Of a stretch of DNA of 55,695 nucleotides, positions 34,178 through 42,015 are shown one piece after another. Made by a program: the position numbers and the translations under genes. How positions within the stretch are numbered: position 1 is the stretch's first letter; each line of letters starts with the position of its first letter. The stretch spans positions 1 through 55,695 of the forward strand of contig URQQ01000031.1 of NCBI GenBank assembly GCA_900549995.1, read 5' to 3'. The notes beneath the pieces are model-generated. The model saw only the letters and a program-made list of their open reading frames with translations, made no database searches and was not told the origin of the DNA. Origin of the DNA: an uncultured Lachnospiraceae bacterium. GTDB taxonomy: Bacteria > Bacillota > Clostridia > Lachnospirales > Lachnospiraceae.

Positions 34178-34220
34178 ACCGGCTCTGTAGACAGGAGCGG
34201 TATAGACTTTATTTAAATGT

Positions 34221-34257
34221 ACCGGAAGTATAGTCATATGCTTCTGGTCTTTTTTTA
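34221..34257 (+). terminator. Terminator before proBA
   Basis: ACCGGAAGTATA (34221-34232) pairs with TATGCTTCTGGT (34237-34248), with G-U pairs and a GTCA loop, followed by C and eight Ts. It separates the small unit from proB. Confidence 0.85.
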
Positions 34258-34319
34258 TTTACTTTTATCAATTATTTAAACGGCCGGGCTTTCAAATATA
34301 GAAAGAGGCGTGAAATATT

Positions 34320-35132
34320 ATGGAAAGAAAAGAAATATTACAGGGAAAGAAACGAATTGTCATAAAGATTGGAACATCCACAATTATCGATGAACAGACG
34401 GGTGAGATTGATGAGAAGAAGCTGGATAAATTTGTGCGGATACTCGTAAACCTGAGAGAAGACGATAAGGAAATCGTAGTCGTCTCATCCGGTGCAGTCG
34501 GAGTCGGCAAATGCGCTCTTGGACTTCTGGGTGAATCTACAGACAAGGTGATGAAGCAGGTCTGTGCGGCTGTCGGCCAGGGACGGCTGATGACGATGTA
34601 TGAAAAATTATTCATGAACTATGACCAGCTCACGGCACAGGTCCTTCTGACAAAAGAATCGATCGCGAATGAAAAATGCAGGACCGAGGTAAAGAAAACA
34701 TTCCAGAATTTAATGCAGATGGGAGTCATCGCGATTGTAAATGAAAATGACGCAGTTTCTGTGGACGAAAAAGCATACGGCAATTTTGGAGATAACGATA
34801 CAATGGCAGCCCATGTCGCGGCAATGATAGAAGCGGATCTTCTGATTCTCATGTCTGATATCGAGGGGCTTTATACAGACGATCCAAAAGCAAATCCAAA
34901 AGCGACATTCATCTCGACGGTAAGATCCATCAGCCAGGAGATGGAGCGGATGGCAAAAGGAGCCGGAAGCTCTGTCGGAACCGGCGGCATGGCCACGAAA
35001 ATTCAGGCGGCCAAAGTCGTGACAAAAGCCGGGGCAGATATGGTGATCGCAAATGGGGCAAATATCGGAGCAATCAGGGATATTATGGAAGGGAAAAAAA
35101 TCGGTACATTATTCCTTTCCGCCAATCGATAG
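34320..35132 (+). CDS. proB: Glutamate 5-kinase
   Basis: A 270-residue amino-acid kinase that phosphorylates glutamate, the first step to proline. Motifs: RIVIKIGTSTI (residues 12-22), VVSSGAVGVGKCALG, the substrate region NENDAVSVDEKAYGNFGDND and KGAGSSVGTGGMATKIQAAK. The C-terminal PUA domain of E. coli ProB is missing, as in many Firmicutes short forms. PUA-less enzymes are generally still proline-inhibited. ATG 34320 follows GAGGCGTGAAA, a weak site. It is the first gene of proBA, with a 9-base gap to proA. No T-box leader, as in some Firmicutes proBA operons, was seen. Confidence 0.95.
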   Translation: MERKEILQGKKRIVIKIGTSTIIDEQTGEIDEKKLDKFVRILVNLREDDKEIVVVSSGAVGVGKCALGLLGESTDKVMKQVCAAVGQGRLMTMYEKLFMNYDQLTAQVLLTKESIANEKCRTEVKKTFQNLMQMGVIAIVNENDAVSVDEKAYGNFGDNDTMAAHVAAMIEADLLILMSDIEGLYTDDPKANPKATFISTVRSISQEMERMAKGAGSSVGTGGMATKIQAAKVVTKAGADMVIANGANIGAIRDIMEGKKIGTLFLSANR

Positions 35133-35141
35133 GAGGGCTGA

Positions 35142-36389
35142 ATGATGAGTGATATAAAAACACTGGCACTTGCGGCAAAGAAGGCGTCGAGGAAAACCGC
35201 TGTTTTAGGACAGGAAGAAAAAAATAAGGGATTGATCTGTGCGGCAGAGGAACTGCTGGCCCAGACGGAACAGATTCTTGCGGGCAACCAGAAAGATGTA
35301 GATGCCGCAAAAGAAAAGGGGATGAAAGATTCACTTATTGATCGTCTGTCTCTTACAAGAGAGAGAATCGAAGCGATGGCACAGGGGCTTAAGGATGTTT
35401 CGAAGCTTCCGGATCCGGTCGGGGAGATGACCGGAATGAAAGTACGTCCAAATGGACTTCAGATCGGACAGAAAAGGACACCTCTGGGAGTGGTCGGCAT
35501 CATTTATGAGTCCCGGCCTAACGTGACCGCAGATGCGTTCGGACTGTGTTTTAAGACAGGGAATGCCGCAGTGCTGAGGGGCGGAAGTGATGCCATTCAT
35601 TCCAACAAGGCAATTATGAAAGCACTTCATGACGGGCTTTTAAAAGCAGGGCTTCCAAAGGAGGCAGTACTCCTTGTGGAAGATACGAGCCGTGAGACCG
35701 TGAACGAGATGATGCGCCTGTCAGGAATCATTGATGTCCTGATCCCAAGAGGCGGCAAAGGTCTGATTGCCAATGTGGTGCAAAACAGTACGGTGCCTGT
35801 GATCGAGACAGGAACCGGGAACTGCCACATCTATGTGGATGAGGATGCAGACTATGATATGGCTGTGAACATCATTGACAATGCAAAGACGCAGAGAATG
35901 GGAGTATGCAATGCCTGCGAGTCGCTCGTCATTCATGAAAAAGCAGCGGAGGAAGTCATCCCGATGATCTATCAGAGGTTGAGTGCAAAAGGGGTGGAGA
36001 TCAGAGGAGATGAGCGTGCAAGACGCATCCAGGAAGGGATTTCTGAGGCCGCAGAAGAGGACTGGGGAACAGAATACCTGGACGCGGTGATCTCTATGAA
36101 AGTAGTTTCTTCTATAGAAGAAGCGATCGACCACATCAACCAGTATAATACGAGACATTCAGAAAGCATTATTACCAGACGTTATGACCATGCGCTGAAA
36201 TTTCAGAATGAGATCGATGCGGCGGCAGTGTATGTGAACGCGTCCACAAGATTCACAGATGGATTCGAGTTTGGTTTTGGAGCTGAGATCGGGATCAGCA
36301 CACAGAAACTTCATGCCAGAGGGCCAATGGGTCTCTTAGCGCTGACCACGACGAAATATGTGATATTTGGGGATGGACAGATAAGATAA
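35142..36389 (+). CDS. proA: Gamma-glutamyl phosphate reductase
   Basis: A 415-residue NADPH-dependent reductase of the aldehyde dehydrogenase superfamily. It converts the ProB product to glutamate semialdehyde. Signatures: PLGVVGIIYESRPNVTADAF (about residues 108-127), the catalytic Cys in MGVCNACESLVIH (about residue 255), GTGNCHIYVD, and VNASTRFTDGFEFGFGAEIG near the C-terminus. AGGAGGGCTGA precedes two adjacent ATGs (35142 and 35145); either may be used. It is coupled to proB by a 9-base gap. A short palindrome covers the gap to the convergent EFR1 gene. Confidence 0.95.
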   Translation: MMSDIKTLALAAKKASRKTAVLGQEEKNKGLICAAEELLAQTEQILAGNQKDVDAAKEKGMKDSLIDRLSLTRERIEAMAQGLKDVSKLPDPVGEMTGMKVRPNGLQIGQKRTPLGVVGIIYESRPNVTADAFGLCFKTGNAAVLRGGSDAIHSNKAIMKALHDGLLKAGLPKEAVLLVEDTSRETVNEMMRLSGIIDVLIPRGGKGLIANVVQNSTVPVIETGTGNCHIYVDEDADYDMAVNIIDNAKTQRMGVCNACESLVIHEKAAEEVIPMIYQRLSAKGVEIRGDERARRIQEGISEAAEEDWGTEYLDAVISMKVVSSIEEAIDHINQYNTRHSESIITRRYDHALKFQNEIDAAAVYVNASTRFTDGFEFGFGAEIGISTQKLHARGPMGLLALTTTKYVIFGDGQIR

Positions 36390-36409
36390 AGGAGTAAAAT
36401 TACTCCTTT
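36388..36409. terminator. Palindrome between proA and the convergent EFR1 gene
   Basis: AAAGGAGTAA-AA-TTACTCCTTT, a 10-bp perfect stem with a tiny loop. It could terminate either side weakly; no long T-run follows. It covers the last codons of the EFR1 gene. Confidence 0.5.
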
Positions 36410-37149
36410 GGACAGACATATCTTGGAAGCCCTTTACTGTGGCTGCCGTATTCAATTGCATTTGTTGGACAGCGGCAGATACAGGCCATGCAGTGGGTGC
36501 AGCTGTTTCCCCAGACAGGTTTGCCGTCTTTGATCTCAATATTATTCAGAGGACAGAGTGTTTTGCATTTCCCACAGGAGATACAGCCTTCTGTCACATA
36601 AAATTTTTTTGAATGGACGAACAACGGATAAAAAAGGTCATTGATCAGGCCGCTGTTGAGTTTATCCATAAATGCGGCATGCGGCCTGGGGAAGTCCTGA
36701 TTGTTTTTCAGGTATTCTATAATAGAAGAAATCCGTGGTTCGGATTGTTCAATTTTTGCCAATGCCTCTTCCTTTTCTGGTGAGTGAAAGAGCGCAATAT
36801 AGTTTTCCGGCATATTGACTGATATGCACCCTCTGTAGTGCATCCCTTTTGCCTGGCACAGTTTTTCCAGATACGGGCCTGCGTTTCCATTGCTGCCATC
36901 GCAGGTCATCACAAAATAAATCTCTTTAGATCCGTTGAGGTCTGCTTTTTTCAGCCATTCATGCAGGATGCGGGGAATCCTCCAGGCGTAAGTCGGTGCG
37001 ACGACAATCCACGGAGTGTCGGAGGATAACCCGGAATAATCCTGGCTGCGGATCTTTTCAAACAGGTTTACCACCTCGTCAGGAAGTTCTTTTCCAATCC
37101 GCTTTGCGACATATTCACTGTTACCGGTTCCTGAAAAATATATGATCAT
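36400..37149 (-). CDS. EFR1-type flavodoxin-ferredoxin fusion protein
   Basis: A 249-residue redox protein. The N-terminus is a flavodoxin fold whose FMN-binding loop is MIIYFSGTGNSEYVAKRIG. The C-terminal third has two 4Fe-4S motifs: CISCGKCKTLCPLNNIE and CTHCMACICRCPTNAIEYG. The arrangement matches the EFR1 family common in Clostridia, which probably shuttles low-potential electrons. The gene overlaps the ArsR-family regulator by four bases. It lies in an operon with a ferredoxin-nitroreductase, so electrons may pass between them. Confidence 0.9.
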   Translation of the reverse strand: MIIYFSGTGNSEYVAKRIGKELPDEVVNLFEKIRSQDYSGLSSDTPWIVVAPTYAWRIPRILHEWLKKADLNGSKEIYFVMTCDGSNGNAGPYLEKLCQAKGMHYRGCISVNMPENYIALFHSPEKEEALAKIEQSEPRISSIIEYLKNNQDFPRPHAAFMDKLNSGLINDLFYPLFVHSKKFYVTEGCISCGKCKTLCPLNNIEIKDGKPVWGNSCTHCMACICRCPTNAIEYGSHSKGLPRYVCPKE

Positions 37150-37511
37150 ACAGTTCTCTCCTTTTCATTCTCTCCAATATGAATTACGCTTTCATATATC
37201 AGGCTGACCAGATCTGCCATTGCTTTCCACTGTGTTTCTTCAGCGCTGATGAAATAGTAATTTTTTGTTCCTTCTTTTCGCATATTAACAATTCCTGCAT
37301 CTTTCAGAATCTGAAGATGGTGGGAAACGGAAGGCCTGGTCAGATGGGTTTTCTCGGAAATTTCTCCTACACGGATACCCGAGAGGTCACTTTGCAGCAG
37401 TACGAACAGAATCACCTGCCTGGTTTCATCACCGATGGCGGTAAAGGCTTTCTGGCACTTCTGAAATCCTTCTGTGATCTTTTCAATACGTTCCATACAT
37501 TCATTTTCCAT
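37146..37511 (-). CDS. ArsR-family winged-helix regulator
   Basis: A 121-residue protein. The recognition region is GEISEKTHLTRPSVSHHLQI, then LKDAGIVNMRKEGTKNYYFI as the wing, the classic ArsR pattern. There is no obvious CxC metal site, so the signal may be redox, a metabolite or a different metal geometry. It starts at ATG 37511 with AAAGGAGT upstream, and possible alternative starts lie a few codons in. It lies between the nitroreductase and EFR1 genes and probably represses all three through the palindrome at 38315-38330. Confidence 0.88.
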   Translation of the reverse strand: MENECMERIEKITEGFQKCQKAFTAIGDETRQVILFVLLQSDLSGIRVGEISEKTHLTRPSVSHHLQILKDAGIVNMRKEGTKNYYFISAEETQWKAMADLVSLIYESVIHIGENEKERTV

Positions 37512-37523
37512 ACGAAGACTCCT

Positions 37524-38297
37524 TTATAAGTAGTTCACATCCAGTTTTTCACGCGGGGCAGATCTTTGGTATTTGATTTTTGGATATCCCAGCACTAAGG
37601 TAGTAATTGCCTTTTTTCCTTTTTTGATCCCCAGGGCTTTCTTCAATTTATGTGAGTGGTTCACAGCCATTGTAAAGAAACCACTGAATAAGACACCTAA
37701 ACCATTGGCTTCCGCGGCAAATTCCATGTTCTGGGCAGCAAGTGCGCCGTTGATTGGATCTTTTGAGGTGATCACAATCACCTTTGGGGCATGGAAAAAG
37801 AAGAAGTGGTCATCAATTTTATTCCGCTTTGCCATCGGGCTGATAAGGTCTGCCAGAGGTTTGATCCTGCGAAACAGGGAAACTGCCATCTGTTCCATCT
37901 TGTGTTTTTGTTTATCCAGCACGAGAAAGGATACGTCCTGGAGATTTTTCGCCGTATGAGTGAGACGCCCGGCTTCCAGAATCTGTGTTAATACCTCGTC
38001 CGGGATATCTTTCTTCTGAAAATTTCTGACCGTTCTTCTAAAACGGATCACGTTCAGGACATCGTCTGGATTCAGGCGTGTTTCCTGTTCTATGGCAGTG
38101 GGGGTCTCAGTATAACCGCTGATGCTGACCGCCTCTTTCGGGCAGACTGCTGTGCAGTGTCCGCACATCACACAATCTTTTGAAAGGATGTGGGCTTTCT
38201 GATTTCTCAGTTCAATATTGTGGGCAACACAGTCCTTTACGCACATGCCACAGCCAATACATTTTTCTTTGTCGATCTTTATAATATGTTCTGACAT
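37524..38297 (-). CDS. Ferredoxin-nitroreductase fusion protein
   Basis: A 257-residue flavoprotein. Two 4Fe-4S motifs open it: KCIGCGMCVKDCVAHNIEL and CVMCGHCTAVCPKEAVSI (residues 13-65). The rest is a nitroreductase fold: RFRRTVRNFQKKDIPDEVLT (FMN phosphate-binding Arg residues) and GLGVLFSGFFTMAVNHS. This fusion is frequent in gut Clostridia and may use ferredoxin-derived electrons to reduce flavin-accessible substrates. Start: two ATGs six bases apart. 38297 is preferred because AGCAGG lies eight bases upstream; 38303 is possible. It is first in the operon with arsR and EFR1. Confidence 0.88.
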   Translation of the reverse strand: MSEHIIKIDKEKCIGCGMCVKDCVAHNIELRNQKAHILSKDCVMCGHCTAVCPKEAVSISGYTETPTAIEQETRLNPDDVLNVIRFRRTVRNFQKKDIPDEVLTQILEAGRLTHTAKNLQDVSFLVLDKQKHKMEQMAVSLFRRIKPLADLISPMAKRNKIDDHFFFFHAPKVIVITSKDPINGALAAQNMEFAAEANGLGVLFSGFFTMAVNHSHKLKKALGIKKGKKAITTLVLGYPKIKYQRSAPREKLDVNYL

Positions 38298-38314
38298 TTT
38301 CATTACCTGCTTTC

Positions 38315-38330
38315 GTTAAAGTTCTTTAAC
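38315..38330. promoter_or_regulatory. Perfect palindromic operator of the ArsR-controlled operon
   Basis: GTTAAAG-TT-CTTTAAC, a 7-bp perfect inverted repeat with a TT centre. It lies at the predicted transcription start, just after the -10 box and before the ribosome site of the first gene, where an ArsR dimer could block transcription. Confidence 0.65.
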
Positions 38331-38334
38331 CATT

Positions 38335-38343
38335 ATTATAGCA
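38335..38343 (-). promoter_or_regulatory. Extended -10 promoter of the nitroreductase-arsR-EFR1 operon
   Basis: On the minus strand, TGC followed by a perfect TATAAT (38340-38335). No good -35 box lies 17 bases upstream, consistent with an extended -10 promoter. Confidence 0.6.
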
Positions 38344-38349
38344 GGGTGA

Positions 38350-40203
38350 TCAAATATTTCTATATTGGTAAAGAAAGTCATTACGAATGAAATAAACGGC
38401 GGCAGTCTGTGTATAATCTGTGATTCCTTTTCCTTCATTCGGATGTTTCTGTGAATAGATCTGATCGGCTGTAAAAAGACAGATCAGCAGAATACAGACT
38501 GCCATCAGTTTTTTCACAGGAATCTGCCGGATGATATTATCAAGGAGAGGAGCGATGACATAGATGATCATCATTCCGCCAAGCCCGAAAGTCAGCAGGC
38601 CTTCGGCACAGATTCTTCCGTTTAAATTCAAAAAATATCCGCTGTAATCCCACCATTTTTTTCCGTCATGTGTGATCTCAAGTATATAAGAAGATACATA
38701 TTCAATTCCACCGCACAGGGCAGTGGCGGTCAGAAATTCCACAGCAGGAAACCTGCGGAACTTATAAAGGACCATCAGCATTAACACACTGCCGCATCCA
38801 TAGATCGGAAGCCATGGGCCGTGCATGACACCCCGGTTTACAAAGACGCCGTCGGAGACAAGATGCAGACTCACCTCCCATACCCATCCAAGAAAGGACA
38901 TGATGAAGAATAACATGATCATGGACCAGATGGAGTAGTTGCGTATATAGTGGATATTCTCAAGCCACAGACGTTTTTGTTTTACAGGAATTGGTGAAAG
39001 TCTTGTAGGGTAAGTGAGACCTTCGTAAGCTTCTGTATCATATACAATCCGGATTCTCTCCGCCTGGTTTTCTTCAAACGCTGTCTCCTCTGCATTGTTT
39101 TTGATGGTCAGCCCAAAGGTCTCTGCCAGAAATTTCGGAATCCCTTTTAATCCAGTCAAAAGGACTGTCTGCTTTCTGGTTTCCTCTGCGATGTCTCTGT
39201 ACGCCTCTGAGAGTATGTCATCTCCGGCTTTTTCGAAGAGATAAGTGTCTTTTAGAAATTCGGTGCCTTTGATCTGCCGTTCTTTTCCGATGCGGCGCAG
39301 TTCCACATAATATTCACTGAAGGACGCAATTTTGTATGGATTTTTAAAGAAAATATCGGAAATTCCCAAAGTAAGCATTCCCAGAAGATTCCAGGGCAGG
39401 AAGGAAAGTTCAAATACGAAACACTCCCATTTATGTCCGTTCATCAGTTTTCTTGAAAGTGTGATGGCCTCCCTGGAATTCAGTTCCGGGTTTTCCGCCA
39501 CGATGTATGGAACGAGATAATAGGAGTAGGATTTGATGATACCGCCTGCAATTGTGAGCATCCAAAGCATCTGATAGATAGCGGTCACGAATAAGGTTAT
39601 ACTGGCCCGGCACCACTTGCGTACTTTCAGGAAGAACAGCGACCGCTGCAGGGGGATTTTATCATAGCATCTGCCTTCCAGGAACATTCTTCTCATAATC
39701 GCCTGGTACAGGTTGGTCCCGAAGATCCATACGATACTTAACAGAAGGAGGCCTAATAGGATCAGGAGCATCACCGCAAGACTGCCCGAGCCGACGATGG
39801 ATGTCAGTGCTACGGCAAGTGATGCGAAGAAAGAGCCGGAGGTAACTCCGTTTACAACCATGGAGAAGACACCCCGGCTTCTGCCGAGCATCATTCTGGG
39901 GTTTTCCTTCGTTTTCTCAATATCCTCCTGTGTCACCTGGCTTGCGATTTCCTTGCCTTTGGCATCGTTGCCGGATGCAAGTTCATAGACAATGTCGTGG
40001 AATCTGTCCGTAATTTTGGGCATGCCGGACAGGATCAGATTCGTATTCGTTTTGGTGGACGCGTTGTTATTGTTTTCTGCCGTCAGTGAAGCTGTAAATT
40101 CTGTTCCGAAGACTGCGGCAAGCAGGCAGAGAACGACAAACAGCCAGTAATGTTTCCGGAGTACCTTCCGGGCTTTCTTTTTCATCTCTTTTCTTGATTG
40201 CAT
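38350..40203 (-). CDS. DUF975 / ABC-transporter permease (CmpB-type) fusion membrane protein
   Basis: A 617-residue membrane protein of two joined parts. The N-terminal ~350 residues resemble DUF975: a basic start (SRKEMKKKARKVLRKHYWLF) and helices around VVLCLLAAVFGTEF and the later YLVPYIVAENPEL. The C-terminal part after about residue 440 (MLFFIMSFLGWVWEVSLHLV; GRICAEGLLTFGLGGMMIIY) matches the putative ABC transporter permease family PF06541. Both halves are found as separate proteins in many Firmicutes. Function is unknown. ATG 40203 is chosen because AAAGGAAATGAAA precedes it; ATG 40209 is an alternative. Confidence 0.85.
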   Translation of the reverse strand: MQSRKEMKKKARKVLRKHYWLFVVLCLLAAVFGTEFTASLTAENNNNASTKTNTNLILSGMPKITDRFHDIVYELASGNDAKGKEIASQVTQEDIEKTKENPRMMLGRSRGVFSMVVNGVTSGSFFASLAVALTSIVGSGSLAVMLLILLGLLLLSIVWIFGTNLYQAIMRRMFLEGRCYDKIPLQRSLFFLKVRKWCRASITLFVTAIYQMLWMLTIAGGIIKSYSYYLVPYIVAENPELNSREAITLSRKLMNGHKWECFVFELSFLPWNLLGMLTLGISDIFFKNPYKIASFSEYYVELRRIGKERQIKGTEFLKDTYLFEKAGDDILSEAYRDIAEETRKQTVLLTGLKGIPKFLAETFGLTIKNNAEETAFEENQAERIRIVYDTEAYEGLTYPTRLSPIPVKQKRLWLENIHYIRNYSIWSMIMLFFIMSFLGWVWEVSLHLVSDGVFVNRGVMHGPWLPIYGCGSVLMLMVLYKFRRFPAVEFLTATALCGGIEYVSSYILEITHDGKKWWDYSGYFLNLNGRICAEGLLTFGLGGMMIIYVIAPLLDNIIRQIPVKKLMAVCILLICLFTADQIYSQKHPNEGKGITDYTQTAAVYFIRNDFLYQYRNI

Positions 40204-40369
40204 TTTCATTTCCTTTGCTTTTCCTTTGTAATAGTTTAAATTATACACATTTTTTTATGCAATACAATTGTTTTTCAGCGCAGATGTGCTGAATTTACTG
40301 TATCTGCAGGCTTTTTCTAATAGTCTAAATGAGAATAAGAAGAAAAAAGAAATATTTCGGAAAAAGCAC

Positions 40370-40404
40370 TTGCATAATATACACTAAAGATGTATAATTA
40401 TGCA
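40370..40404 (+). promoter_or_regulatory. argC operon promoter with tandem ARG boxes
   Basis: The promoter is TTGCAT (40370-40375), a 17-base spacer and TATAAT (40393-40398). Two ARG-box-like palindromes cover it: TGCATAATATACA (40371-40383) on the -35 and TGTATAATTATGCA (40391-40404) on the -10, centred about 20 bases (two helical turns) apart. Confidence 0.85.
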
Positions 40405-40504
40405 ATAATTTTACTTAGGTACAGTATTAAAAAGTAATTCTTTACCTTCGGGAAAATAAGGAGTAAAATCAGAATAGAAAATCAGAGAAAGGGTGCAGTT
40501 ATAT

Positions 40505-41545
40505 ATGATAAAAGCAGGAATTATAGGTTCCACCGGTTATGCGGGAGGCGAGCTGGTGAGAATTCTGTCAGCACATAAAGAAGTGGAGATCAAATGGTTT
40601 GGCTCCAGAAGTTATATTGATAAGAAGTATGCCCAGGTTTATCAGAATATGTTTCAGATTGTAGATGCCGTGTGCATGGATGAGAATATGGAAGAGCTTG
40701 CGTCGCAGGTGGATGTGATATTTACAGCTACGCCGCAGGGGTTATGTGCGTCACTTGTGAACGAAGAGATTCTTTCCAAAGTAAAAATCATAGATTTGAG
40801 CGCAGATTTCAGAATCAAGGATGTGCATACCTATGAAAAATGGTACGGGATCGAGCATAAAAGTCCTTCCTTTATTGAGGAGGCCATCTATGGGCTTTGC
40901 GAGATCAACAGGGATCAGGTAAAAGAGGCAAGACTTGTGGCGAATCCGGGATGTTATACAACTTGTTCGATATTGACGGTATATCCGCTTGCCGCTTCCG
41001 GGCTGATTGACATGAAAACATTGATTATTGACGCAAAATCGGGTACATCCGGTGCCGGCAGGGGAGCCAAGATTGACAATCTGTTCTGCGAAGTCAATGA
41101 AAATATGAAAGCGTACGGTGTGGCGACCCACAGACACACGCCGGAGATTGAGGAACAGCTTTCCTATGCATCCGGCGAGCGTGTTGTCTTAAATTTCACA
41201 CCGCATCTTGTGCCGATGAACAGGGGGATTCTTGCAACCGCCTACGCAAATCTGAAAAAGGACGTTACATATGAAGAGGTAAAGGCGGTCTATGATTCCT
41301 TCTATCAGGATGAGAAGTTTATCCGGGTGCTGGAAAAAGATATCTGCCCGCAGACAAAGTGGGTGGAAGGCAGTAATTATGTAGATATCAATTTTAAGAT
41401 TGATGAGAGAACAGGCAGAATTATCATGATGGGAGCAATCGACAACCTTGTAAAGGGGGCGGCCGGACAGGCGGTGCAGAATATGAACCTGATGTTCGGG
41501 TTTGATGAGGCAGAGGGACTGAATCTGATCCCGATGTTCCCATAG
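40505..41545 (+). CDS. argC: N-acetyl-gamma-glutamyl-phosphate reductase
   Basis: A 346-residue NADPH-dependent reductase for the third step of arginine synthesis. Motifs: KAGIIGSTGYAGGELVRIL (NADP site), ATPQGLCASL, and the catalytic Cys in ANPGCYTTCSILTVYP (about residues 143-158). SGTSGAGRGAKIDNLFCEVN and HRHTPEIEEQL follow. It starts at ATG 40505 with AAAGGGTG upstream; the ORF extends four codons further. It is first in the operon argC-GNAT-argJ-argB-argD. The promoter at 40370 carries two ARG-box-like sites, so ArgR repression is expected. Confidence 0.97.
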   Translation: MIKAGIIGSTGYAGGELVRILSAHKEVEIKWFGSRSYIDKKYAQVYQNMFQIVDAVCMDENMEELASQVDVIFTATPQGLCASLVNEEILSKVKIIDLSADFRIKDVHTYEKWYGIEHKSPSFIEEAIYGLCEINRDQVKEARLVANPGCYTTCSILTVYPLAASGLIDMKTLIIDAKSGTSGAGRGAKIDNLFCEVNENMKAYGVATHRHTPEIEEQLSYASGERVVLNFTPHLVPMNRGILATAYANLKKDVTYEEVKAVYDSFYQDEKFIRVLEKDICPQTKWVEGSNYVDINFKIDERTGRIIMMGAIDNLVKGAAGQAVQNMNLMFGFDEAEGLNLIPMFP

Positions 41546-41555
41546 GAGACAATAT

Positions 41556-41999
41556 ATGATACGGATAATGACAATGGATGACTATGATCAGGTATATGCT
41601 CTGTGGAAAAAGATCCATGGATTTGGTCTGAGGAGCATTGATGATTCCAGAGAAGGAATTGAACGTTTTATTAAGAGAAATCCGGCAACAAGCATTGTGG
41701 CGGAAGAAGACGGGAAAATCGTGGGCAGTATACTGTGCGGCCACGACGGAAGAAGAGGATGTTTCTATCATGTATGCGTGGATGAGAACTATCGGATGCG
41801 CGGAATCGGAACAGCGATGGTTGTGACGGCGATGGAAGCTTTGAAAAAGGAAAAGATCAGCAAGGTGACGTTGATTGCGTTTGCCCAGAATGATATCGGC
41901 AACAAGTTCTGGAATAAGATCGGCTGGACGAGAAGGCTGGACCTGAATTATTATGATTTTGTATTGAATACAGAGAATATAACGGCTTTTAATCAATAA
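41556..41999 (+). CDS. GNAT acetyltransferase, possible N-acetylglutamate synthase
   Basis: A 147-residue GNAT protein: MIRIMTMDDYDQVYALWKKI, then acetyl-CoA pyrophosphate loop YRMRGIGTAMVVTAM (R-x-x-G-I/x-G, about residues 87-101), and NKFWNKIGW late. It resembles the E. coli YpeA group of short GNATs. It lies in the arginine operon, ten bases after argC and before argJ, with TAGGAGA as ribosome site. It may therefore make N-acetylglutamate as a short-form synthase, supplementing ArgJ. This is inference from position; it could also acetylate another amine. Confidence 0.85.
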   Translation: MIRIMTMDDYDQVYALWKKIHGFGLRSIDDSREGIERFIKRNPATSIVAEEDGKIVGSILCGHDGRRGCFYHVCVDENYRMRGIGTAMVVTAMEALKKEKISKVTLIAFAQNDIGNKFWNKIGWTRRLDLNYYDFVLNTENITAFNQ

Positions 42000-42015
42000 A
42001 GAGGAGGAATGTAAG

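Noticed and set aside
33683..34320. Riboswitch or T-box before argG or proB
   Set aside because: No conserved riboswitch core was recognised, and the argG promoter lies too close to the start for a long leader. The region is better explained by ARG-box sites and the small unit at 34010.
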